Below, one piece after another: positions 33,889-44,600 of a stretch of 64,000 nt of DNA. The DNA is from Mesostigma viride. Its lineage: Eukaryota > Streptophyta > Mesostigmatophyceae > Mesostigmatales > Mesostigmataceae. The notes under the pieces were generated by a model. The model was not told where the DNA came from and searched no databases. It saw nothing but the letters and a program-made list of their open reading frames with translations. Location: the NCBI GenBank assembly GCA_009746045.1, contig RPFO01000253.1, positions 4,738,332 through 4,802,331 on the forward strand. Direction: 5' to 3'. Both the position numbers and the translations under genes were made by a program. Each line of letters opens with the position of its first letter. Within the stretch, counting starts at the first letter, position 1.

Positions 33889-36800
33889 TTAATTCTTGGC
33901 CCCAGCGGGCAGCAACAGAACATCGCCCTCATAAATAAGGTCTGGGTTCCGGATGCCGTTGGCCTGGACAAGGGCGGCCACCGTTGTGTTGAATTTCCTG
34001 TACGTTGGTTGGGTGGGTGGGTGGGTGAGTGGGTGGGTCAAACATCCCGTCAAACCGCCACGCATGGCAATGAGCTGGCGCTTGTCTAAACTGAGGCAGC
34101 GTAGAACCATTGTATGGGCATTGTATGAGGCGGTGCCAGGAAGGCTGTATAGACCAAGACTCCCACAATGAGACCATGAGACTAACATGGCAATGACCGC
34201 CTGAAAGTCATGCTTCGAAGGCACCTAGAAAGTCCATTAGTTACCCCCATGGCCAGTAGCTAAACTGAACGAAGGGTAAGCCGTCAGACTGTCAACACTA
34301 CACAAATGGATTTGTCATGTGCGGTCGCATGTATTGGTAGCCTACTAAGTGGCAGTTAGTAGGGCCACAAACTGCTGCGCCCTGCGTGACAAGCAGGCTA
34401 GTTCATCTCAATTAACCCTCAGAACCAACACCATGCACGATTGTGCAAGATTAGTCACTGAAAATAATTACCTTGTACTGCTAGATATTACATAATACAA
34501 ATACAGATATACAAGCTGGTTGCCTCATTGATGCAAGTCAACCACTGCACTGTAAATCCCCCCCTAGTTCTTCCCTTGTGATCTTTTTCCCTTGTAGCCC
34601 TTTTTCGATGGCCATATACGTGCAATCCCCACCCATTCACACCATGCTGTCACGATAAAACCTTCTTAGTACTCCATCTAGGGCTATCAACATGGTCCCA
34701 CCCAAGCGCACCACGCACCACCTCCCCACTTACAACCAAACATGTTACCGATGAAACAACCAGCACATAGGTTATGCACATACTGCTAGTCGGCCCATGT
34801 TTACTTGCATTCGTGCCCCCATTTAGCGGCCCAACCTTTTCAGGACCACCTTTGCAGACCCGGTCCCCCCCCTTTGTACACTACATGTGCCTGCCGAGAT
34901 GGCAGTCACTGCTACGCACGGATTGTACAAGGGGGGGGTATACACAACAATTGCAGCAGCCCCACCCACCCTCTCCGTGCGCTATACCGACCTACGATTG
35001 GGGCTCATGTCTGCTTGCATCTGCACCCGCTTGCTCCACAAAGTGCCCCTCTGCCCCCCGTTTGGACCTGGGGAAGGTGAAAGGTCACTCCATTGCTGGC
35101 TTGCCGACAAGGCCTTGACAAATGGCAGGGATGAATGGAGTGACCCCCTTCCTGATCGCCTACATATAAGGCTTTTGCTAATATTCTACTGTATCATTGC
35201 CGCTAATTAAAAACCCCATGTTGCCTGCATCCCCACCTAGAGGACGTGACATACTCGCGTGATTTACTGAGACCCTAAACCCCGAACCCCAAATCCTAAA
35301 ACCCTAAAACCCTAAACCCTAGATCGGGTGCGTGCATCCCCATGACCCCATCTGCGCCTACTTGCTTACCGCGAGATGGCCGAGAGCGTGTCCCCCTTCT
35401 TGATCGCGTACGTGTTGGGCAGCCAGATCACGTAGCCGGGGCCGATGTAGTCAGGATTCTCGATCATGTTCGCCTCCTGGGCACACCACGCCGATGGGAT
35501 CGCGATCAGCAAAAGCATGCGTTCTCTGGATAATAGTTTTAATAGTTACTGGTGCCTTAGGTTGAGCTACTAGGAGAATGAATCCAGGCTCTGAAACATA
35601 GTAAACACGTTTTGTCCTGGACGTGCAGAGCCCCCCAGTGATGCGAATAGCGACTGACTAATTGGTTGTTAGCCACTAGCAATTGCGATTCGCACGCACG
35701 GTCACCTGCTATGCAACATTTTACCAACACTACCTCCCTATTATGATCACCCCGCCCCAGAATCCGCACACCTTTATTCAATTGTTCTCCTAAGAATTCT
35801 TTATCCCCCCCCCATACCCCATCCCCCCCCCCCCCCCCCCCCCCCTCCTGCCCCCCGCCCTCCTGCCCCCCGCCCCCCCCCCCCCCCCCTGCCCCCCCCC
35901 CCACACCCAACCCACTGCCCACCCCACCCACCACCCAAGAAACCGAAAAAGTGCATTCAATCCCCCACAAAGCCCCCCGTGGATATCCCCCACCCCCCGT
36001 GTCATCATAACAAAACGTGGGGAAAGAACGGATGGCAAAATTACCCCACGGAGCCTGCCAGCCAAGAACAACACGTGGCAGCACCGCCACAGCCTACCTG
36101 AAATTGTCTACTCTAGTCGGTGAAAAAATGGCGCCGAATCGAATCGAATTCGGAGTTGGAAAGAGGCGTGGTGAAACTAAACAAGAGGTGTATCTCCAGT
36201 GAAATCTGTGATTGGAATGGTAGTGCATCGGTGGTACTGCACGACGGTATTGGACGGGATCCTCGATCAGGGAAGCGGATTTTGCATCTCGCGTTATGTG
36301 GAAAAGGGCGCGGGTCAGCGACGCGGCGCAGGTTCTAGTTCATCATAGGAGAACCATACTGTGCCGTAGTGTAGTATCTGTTCAAGATATCTATAAAAGA
36401 ATGGCGGGCTGACTCATGCTAGCATCCATCATCATCATATACCATGGCAGTACCACCCATCACCACCATGATAGCATTGCGGGCCGACTGACCATCAGCA
36501 CCTCGACGGTGGTTCCAAACTTGCGAGCGATCCCTTCCAGGGTGTCCCCCTGCAGTCAGGGGGGTGGCAGCAGCCAGCAAATACGCATGCAGCGTGTGCT
36601 TTTATTTTTACCAGTCAGGCAAAGCTGGGTTGGTCAGGGGGGGGGGATGGAGGTTGGCAGGTAAGCCGACGCGCTCGAATGCTTGCGGGGGGCAGGAGAT
36701 ATATTGATTAGGGCCAGGACTGGCATACCATGCAACATCCACACAACACGACTGGCACACGCAACGTGACTGGCACACGCAACATGGCTGGCACAAGCAA

Positions 36801-37837
36801 CATGGCTGGCACAAGCAACACGACTGGCACAAGCAACATGATAGCCTCTAGAACCTATGCTACATGGATTCTCGAAAGGGCAGGCGCGCCAGGTGGAACT
36901 TGTTGCACAGATAATAAGCCTTTGAAGGGCTAACTCAGAACAAGCTGATGGTGCCTACGCGACTAGTGGGATGGCCACATGCCAGCAGGTCCTCGTCGCT
37001 AGGCTATACCCTGAGACAGGCTAACCAACGTTCCGCTGTCGCTTTCTGGGTGGCAATGCTTTCCTGGGTGTATTATTATTGGGTGGATGCTACCACTCTG
37101 CTTATTATTATTATGATTAATAATATTATTATTATTATTGGACGGCTTACTGATGGAGGGATTAATACCATAATAATAATGGATTAATCCAATAAAAAAT
37201 AACAGTACTGCTACTGGACGAATTAATAAGAATATATCATTGGATGGATGCTACCGCTTTGCTTATTGTTGTTGCTATAATCATAATTGTTGTTATTACT
37301 ATTATTTTGATTATTACTACTACTGGGTGGATGCTACCGCTTTGCATATTCTTATTATCATTCTTCTTCTTATTATTGGGTGAATGTTACCGCTTTGCAA
37401 GGCCGACAAGGCTGCATGTCTGCCCTTGAGCTGCCGCAACATACCGCCTGAACCTTGTACGTGCGCGATCCACCGTGATACTTGCTACTGTCCGCCGGCT
37501 CCGTCACCACAGGGGCGGACGCCGGCTGCGCCTTCTGCACCGCCGCCGCAGGCACCGCCATGCTTCCCGCTGGGGTGGCGACCGCCCCCTGGTTTCCCTT
37601 GCGCAGGTTGCTCAGCACAGTGTAGCCGACCGCGCCCGTGGCGGCTGGGGGTTGATTGTGGGGGGCGGGTGGAGACAGCAGCAATGAGTAACTGCCAAGG
37701 GGAAGGTGAGCCTGTTTTCCTGCTTGGCATTGTGCGTAGCCAACCCCGCACGTGGTAACTGGGAGGTTGGGCACGATCCCACTCCAGGATAATAATATTC
37801 GGCAGTTGTTAGTGTTCTGGAGTTCAATAACTAGCAT
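33889..37837 (-). CDS. Secreted or membrane-associated protein with two LysM domains (spliced, four exons seen)
   Basis: Exons, minus strand: 37837-37445, 36549-36493, 35476-35370 and 33997-33889 (TAA stop). Donors (GTATGT, GTCAGT, GTAAGC) and acceptors (CTGCAG, CCCAG, ACAG) join in phase. They produce two consecutive LysM domains: TYKVQAGDTLEGIARKFGTT...ANMIENPDYIGPGYVIWLP and TYAIKKGDTLSAISRKFNTT...ANGIRNPDLIYEGDVLLLP, ending AGAKN. LysM binds N-acetylglucosamine-containing glycans (chitin, peptidoglycan). Exon borders cut both domains. The first exon is a low-complexity Pro/Ala linker, and its start (ATG 37837) is uncertain: an acceptor (AAACAG) near 37714 could mean an upstream exon with the signal peptide. 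No kinase or hydrolase domain is attached. Introns contain a poly-C tract, an 18-bp minisatellite and the telomere-like tract. Confidence 0.85.
35273..35322. repeat. Interstitial telomere-like tract
   Basis: About 50 bp with CCCTAAA, CCCCGAA, CCCCAAAT, CCTAAAA, CCCTAAAA and CCCTAAA units: a mixture of the Arabidopsis-type (TTTAGGG) and Chlamydomonas-type (TTTTAGGG) repeats with variants. It lies in the last intron of the LysM gene, about 50 bp from exon 3. Confidence 0.8.
35820..35930. repeat. Poly-C/poly-G tract
   Basis: A ~110-bp tract of nearly pure C with occasional T, A and G, in an intron of the LysM gene. The Gly-rich minus-strand open frame across it is an artefact. Confidence 0.9.
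36743..36841. repeat. 18-bp minisatellite in LysM intron 1
   Basis: About five to six units of CTGGCACAAGCAACAYGR with variants (CTGGCACACGCAACGTGA). A separate repeat of TGGATGCTACCRCTYTGC occurs four times between 37083 and 37400 in the same intron and into exon 1. Confidence 0.85.
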
Positions 37838-38019
37838 AACTAGCGATGCCTTAGTAGCTAACAGATATGCTTACGTGGCAAACATTTGCCGTGGGGTCAC
37901 AAGACGTGAAAGAAGAGATTAGGCAACTTTGGACGTTTTCTTACTCACTAGCCCGGCTCACCGGCAATGGACCTTGCGCACGCGCGTTTCTGGCTGTTCC
38001 GTCGTGTGTCTATTTGTGT

Positions 38020-38223
38020 TGTGTGTCTGTGTGTGCGTGTGTCTGTGTGTGTTTGTGTCTGTGTGCGTGTGTGTCTCTGTGTGTGTCTGCGTGTGTCTGT
38101 GTGTGTGTGTCTGTCCGTGTGTGTATGTGTCATGTGTGTGTGTGTGCGTGTGTGTGTGTGTGTGTGTCTGTCCGTGTGTGTGTCTGTGTGTGTCTGTGTG
38201 TGTCTGTGTGTGTGTGTCATGTG

Positions 38224-38256
<33 letters not shown>

Positions 38257-38725
38257 GTGTATGTGTGTGTGTGTGTCTGTGTGTGTCTGTGTGTGTGTGT
38301 CTGTGTGTTGTGTGTGTTGTGTATGTGTATGTGTTATGTGTGTGTGTATGTGTGTGTGTGCGTGTGTGTGTCATGTGTGTGTGTGTCATGTGTGTGTGTG
38401 TGTTTGTGTGCGTGTATGTGTGTGTGTGTGTGCGTGTTTGTGTGTGTGTGTATGTGTGTATGTGTGTATGTGTGTGTATGTGTGTGTATGTTTGTGTGTT
38501 TGTGTGCGTATATGTGTATGTGTATGTGTGTATGTGTATGTGTGTATGTGTATGTGTATGTGTGTGTGTGCTTGTGTATGTGTCTCTGTGTGTGTGTTTG
38601 TGTGTGTGCATGTGTGTATGTGTGTATGTGTGTATGTGTGTATGTGTGTATGTGTGTATGTGTGTATGTGTGTATGTGTGTATGTGTGTATGTGTGTATG
38701 TGTGTATGTGTGTATGTGTGTATGT

Positions 38726-38757
<32 letters not shown>
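38020..38757. repeat. Long GT-rich microsatellite
   Basis: About 740 bp of (GT)n with periodic variants: GTCT-rich at the start, GTGTAT units from about 38600 (16 or more consecutive TGTGTA-type repeats), and pure GT at the end. Long Cys/Val and Thr/His open frames in it are artefacts. Confidence 0.95.
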
Positions 38758-39026
38758 TCGGAACCTAGATTTCCCACACAAACACTGAGCGATTCCCTCG
38801 GATCCGGAAGGGGGGTATCTACCACAGCGCATCAGGCTAGAGGTCCTGAGTTCGAAATTAGCGTTCCATTCCAACATAAAAGAGGTTAGCCTCCGTAATG
38901 CTTTGGCTTTGCGAGGGCAACCGCTTCCCATAAGGGGACCCATTGCCCAGTTCCTATTGTCTTAATTACGGCCATCCCGATTCCTGGTCGGTGATGGCGG
39001 CAAGTAGGTAGAGGGGAGCATGTCAT

Positions 39027-39333
<307 letters not shown>

Positions 39334-39339
39334 CGAGCC

Positions 39340-41600
39340 ATCATCGACATGTATCTGCCATTATTAGTAATCATAAAGCAAATATATAAGGAACGCCAGG
39401 GGCTCTATTGCAGAGCGTGGCAGAGCCGGCCACCTGCGGCTTTGCCAGGCAAGGGTTGGATTGTGAACATGACCATCCCAGACACTTCTGTGGTTGTCCT
39501 CCACAGCTTCGCCAGGAAAACCCCTCATAACCAGAGCCCCTTACCTGCCTTGGATTCAGTCACGTATGTTGGGGCCAGAAGTGGGCGGGGAGGCCTGCTG
39601 ATGCAAAGACTGCTGGGCCCCTTATATCAATGAGACATACGCCACTCCTTGAAAACGCAGGTGGTGATATAGCAGGTGGAGGATCAGGTGGAAATATTAT
39701 ATAAGAACCCAAACGCTGGGTATTCATAATACTAAATGAATAACAATACGGGACGGAAGGGTGTGCAGAAACACAGGGATTCTCGGTGGGGCTTTGGTAT
39801 AGGGGACATCGGTGCGGCAAGGATAGATGGCGTGTTGCCACCAAGTAACCAAGGGGTTGGTCAGACGGTCACGCAAACTTAAAGTCGCATACATGCAGGC
39901 AGGTGAATCAAGGAATCGGCGTCCAGGCCGGACATGCATGGATGCAGCAGTAGGATAAAGCATGTTAATCGAGTCACCGCAACAGGCGGGCCATTGCGAG
40001 TGCCAAGTTCAGCTGCCCACAGGCGCCCATCAAGGGAAGAATTAGCCGTCATGTGTATATACAATTCAGAATTGATGGCGACAGATGGGATAAGAAGGGA
40101 AGAACTGCCTTTCTTTTCGACAGTGGGTACCCGATAGAAGCCCAAATGTTGAGAGCAAATTGCCACGCAGCGGCGTCTGCCGCGCGCCCCGTGCTTCACC
40201 GCGAGGATAGAAGTAAAAAACCCTAGAGCATGATTTCCTCTTGCAGTTTCGCCTCCCGTCTTACGATTCCCGTCACCTCATCCGCTGTTTCCTGTTTGAC
40301 GTTAAGTGTTCGAAAGTCAAGCGGTCTATGAAAACCCTAATGCAGGACGTGACATCAGGCATGCGCTAGAACCCACAAGCACAATTTTCTCACCTGCAGC
40401 AGCAGCCGTGGCCAGAAACCTTAGAGGGCCTTTCTGAGCATTTTCTTGGTCACCGTAGTTGGCGCCTGCAGCACCTCCACTTGTACTGACGGAGTACGAG
40501 GACATGGCGAATGCGGATATGTATCAGATCTGCTGAGGTTAGACCGCGCGATATAGACCTTGCCTGCCGCCTCGTGGACGTGAGACTGCCGACTGGAAAC
40601 TGCGCAGCCTTATGCCAATCTCTGTCGTGAAGATGATGGTTTACGCTATGGTCGCGTGGCTGGAACAACAGGGGGAGCACTCATACGCCTAATACTTAGC
40701 CAATTGCTACGTATTCGATCACTGCAATCGTCAAGTCACATGCATAAAATGGCTGATACCCCTGTCAAATCCATCCAAGTTACGAAATATCGGAGCGCTG
40801 TCAAAGCTGGCAAGCAACTCGCCGATGCAAGCAGTGCTGGGCCAGGGCCTGCCCAGTGCCCACGTGGCCGCAGCCCACAAAGCCTCGCTCAGGCTCCACT
40901 CGCTCCGGAGGGGCTGGAGAGCTCTGGAGAGTGTGCTCGGTGCTGCCGGCTGACACTGGCGCGATCTTTGATCTTTGACTCCCCGAACACGTGTCGCTCG
41001 TTGAACCGCTTCGCTCTCATATGCGTGACTCATTTCGCTTTTGACGGACTGACAGGAAGTCAGCAGCTCTCGACTGTCTTGACAGCATTATTTTACGTGG
41101 GTTGAACTGGTGAAGCAGGAACAGTCGCCATCCAACTTCCAGCAGCAGTCGCTAAATGTTTACTCATGCGTTGACAAAATAATTATTTACAAGCTAGGCG
41201 GCAAGTTATCCACGGAAACGTCGCCAATGGCTGACCACCAAATGTAGAGATATAAGCAGTGCGGGTGATTCCAGCAACTAAGGGATTTTGCTTGTCGCGT
41301 ATTCGCGCCGGAGTGCTAGTGCATCGTTGATTGACGCTATGTCAAACGTTCGAGTCGTTCGGGTGGTGAGCCCCGACGATGTTTATGAGAGCGCCATAGA
41401 GGGCAATTTTGGCTGTGAAGAAAATAGATGCAATACTGACGAGTTTGTGGCGAGTAAAATTGACGCCAGCATGCCATCATCTCACTATGCGAGCTCATGA
41501 TTGGCAATTCCTCATTGCGCTCACATGTAGCATGTGCGCACTTCACCAGCTGGTTGTTTTGACGTGCCGCGCTTTCCGGACGGATACCTGACTCCCCGCC
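39340..41600. other. Intergenic region between divergent LysM and EGF-exostosin genes
   Basis: No further gene is supported. Short open frames at 39349-39633 and 39879-40199 have no recognisable motif. The right part should contain the promoter of the EGF-exostosin gene, but no core promoter element can be singled out. Confidence 0.3.
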
Positions 41601-41608
41601 CGGCGGCC

Positions 41609-44600
41609 ATGTGCGGCAATCGAAAGATCGCGTTCAGCTGGCCATGCATGCTGACACTCGTCCTCTGCGTGTACGCCTTCGCGGTAATCGATTTGGAGTC
41701 CATGGTCCTCACTGCCCACAAGAACGCAAACTTCCTGTCGACCGTGCCAAAATCCGGCCTCTCCCTGGTGCAGCCTTCCCGTAAAGAGAAGCCGGTCACG
41801 TTTGAGGTGCTCCCCTGGGATGGCTCGGGAACCAGGGCCCCTGAGCCCTCATCCGAAGCGCACCGGCCGTCACAGGAACTTCCCGACCGCGGCGGGAGCT
41901 CCTCGGACGCTGACGAAGCCACCGCCGTCGACGGCTCCTCGACCAGCGCGCCAGCTGGCAGTATTCCCGCGTATTCCGCCAGCTCGTCCGACGTCGAGAG
42001 CTTCTCAATGGACAGCACATTGGAGGGCACGTCAGAAGGGGAGGCCCGCCCGTATCGCTCGGAGGGTGTGACGTCACAAGGGGGGTCCACCCCAGACGTG
42101 TTTGAGCAGCTTGCTCAAAACAGCGCGGATGGTGCGTTTGAGGATGCTGCGGGCACGGGCGTACCGATGCCGGTGGGAGTACAAGAAGCGAGACGCGAGC
42201 TAGTACAGGCGATGGCGTCAGATCTTGAAAGTGCCGATGACAGCGTGCGCCCTGGTAGCGAATGGGAGGCTACCGCTGCCGAACAAATCCAAGGGCTAAG
42301 GGATGGCAGCCGGGGCGATGGGGAGGGCGATGGAGAGGGTCAGCCTTCCTTGCATGAGGCTCGGGACCAGAGCGGCAGCGAGCACGCACGGCTTGAGCGG
42401 GTGGAGCGCGGCGGGGGGGCGGCAGGGGGCCATGGGGAACACTGGGCACAGGGAAACACTGGGCATGGGGAACGTGTGGGAAGCCTGGACCGCTACGACG
42501 CGTCCAGCGAGGACGGAGGCGTTGTGACGGATGCTAGGGGTCGTGCGATCGCGGATGACACCGCTGATGTCACGTCCCATCTGGATGGCAATCGCAGACC
42601 CGTGAACCCGTCCTCGTTTGATGATGCTGGCAGCCGGGATGCTAGCAGCGACGATGGCGCCGTTTGGGCACAGCTGTCGCCGCACGTGGGGGGGCATGCC
42701 GGCAGGATGATGGATGCCGGCATTATTGACGCCGGCATGATGGTTGATGAACGGGGGGAGGACGCGGGGGAGGAGGCGTCAGAGCGTGCCGCGGGAAGGA
42801 ACAGCACTAGAACATTATCGCGATCGCAAGGTACCCCCCGCACTGGAAGGGAAATCACTAGAGAAGAAGATATTGTCGCGGGAGGACGAAGGAGCCGTGT
42901 GCCTGGTGCTCCCTCGCATGCAGGCCAAGGCATGGAGGGAGGAGGAGACGGCATTGGGGGAGAAGTTTCTGGGGGAGGAGGCACAGGAGAAGACACCTTG
43001 GTGGCGGGGCGAGGCACAGGGGTTCCATCCCCTCTAGAATCCTCCTCTAAGTCGTCGCCGTCATCATTAATGCAGGCCCCCTCGTCGTCTTCATTTCCGT
43101 CACCGTTGTCATTGCCACCATCCTCGTTGGGCCCCTCGTTGTCGTCGTCGCTGCTGGCGCCGTCCCGCTGCTCCCCCGATTGCACGGCCAATGAGGGCAC
43201 GTGCAACGAAGAGCACGGCGCGTGCGTGTGCCCGCTGTGGCGGACGGGGCCCGACTGCTCGCGCCGGGCGACGCCCGCGTGCGTCTTTGGGCAGTTCCGC
43301 ATCCCGTGCACGCGGCGGGTGCCGATGCCGTGCACGTGTGCCACGCAGTGCGAGAGAAGGCTGGGACAGCCGCTGGATGACGTGTCCGCGGGCGTGGGCA
43401 CGCAGAACTGTCTCCTGTTCGATCGGGAGGACGTGCTGTATGACGGGGATGCTGGCAAGGAGGCAGACATGGAGGGGGGCGGCGTGGAGGATGACAAGGA
43501 TCGGGGGCTGGTGAGCGGTGACGAGGATCAGGATCGGGGTCAAGCGGCGGCGCGTAGGGATGGGCGCTGTGAGCGGGGTCATGCGAGGGATGCGACGGAC
43601 AGCGAGGGGGATGATGCGAGGGGTGAACCGCCGACTTGGCCACTTGGAGGCCAGAAACGGCACCGTTGCGCCGGCAATGAGGCGGGAAAGCAGGCGGGCG
43701 AGGAGGGGGGCGATGACAATGATGATAACGCGGATGCGGAGGCACGCAGCACAGAGGGTGGTGGTAGTGGCATCAGTAATGGTGGCGGTGCTGGTGGCAG
43801 CGGTGCCGTCGGCAGAAGTAATGGCGGTGGTGCTGGACAAGGTGGCCGTGGCGTGTCAAGGGATGGGCGGCTGCATGTTGAAGATGGCGTTCTTGACCAG
43901 GTGTTAGACGCGCTCTTCTCCGCGCCGCTCGTGAGCCGGGTACTGCTCTCGCCCGCACGCTGCGAGGAGATGGTTCGGCAGGCACGCGCCCAAGCGCAAG
44001 CACAAAACCTGACCGAAGGCCAGGGCCAGGGCCAGGGCCAGGGCCAGGGCCAAGGCCAAATCGAAGGCCAAGACCAGGGCCAAGGAGCACACCAAACTGG
44101 TGGGGGGAAAGCTGGAAGACAGGGAGGAGGGAGGGAGAACCCCAGGGTGGAAGACACAGGGTCGGATTCGGTGGGTAACACTCGGTGGGTCCTGGGGGAT
44201 GATAGAATTATCGACTCAGAGCGGTCCATTGGCGGCTCGTGCGCTATTCTTAGCAGGCCCAGCACGCGTGGCTGGTGGCCCGTGCCGCTGGGTCACTGCC
44301 CCAACAGATGCTCCTACAACGGCGTGTGCGTGGTCCCTGCAGGGTTGTCCCGGGACCTGCAACCCCTGCCGCATACAAGTTACTCACCCTCCTCACTTTC
44401 CTCCTCTTCCTTATCCTTCTCTTCCTCCTCTTCCTCCTCTTCCTCGTCTTCCTCGTCTTCCTCGTCTTCCTCGTCTTCCTCCTCTTCCTCCTCGCCATTG
44501 TCGTCATCACCGTCAGCAGTGTCATTGGAGGAAGCGGGGGCGGAAGCGGGGGCAGCGGCAGCAAAACCCGGGGATAAGTCCGTCACGGCGACCTGTCGCT

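Noticed and set aside
38800-38860. Possible tRNA gene (B-box-like GAGTTCGAAATT)
   Set aside because: Only a weak B-box and an AGAGGTCCTGAG string; no acceptor or D-arm pairing can be formed.
37867-38943. Cys/Val-rich and Thr/His-rich open frames over the GT tract
   Set aside because: Frame openness is explained by the dinucleotide repeat.
40656-41105. 149-codon plus-strand open frame
   Set aside because: Starts at GTG, composition is unremarkable and no motif was found; chance frame in the intergenic region.
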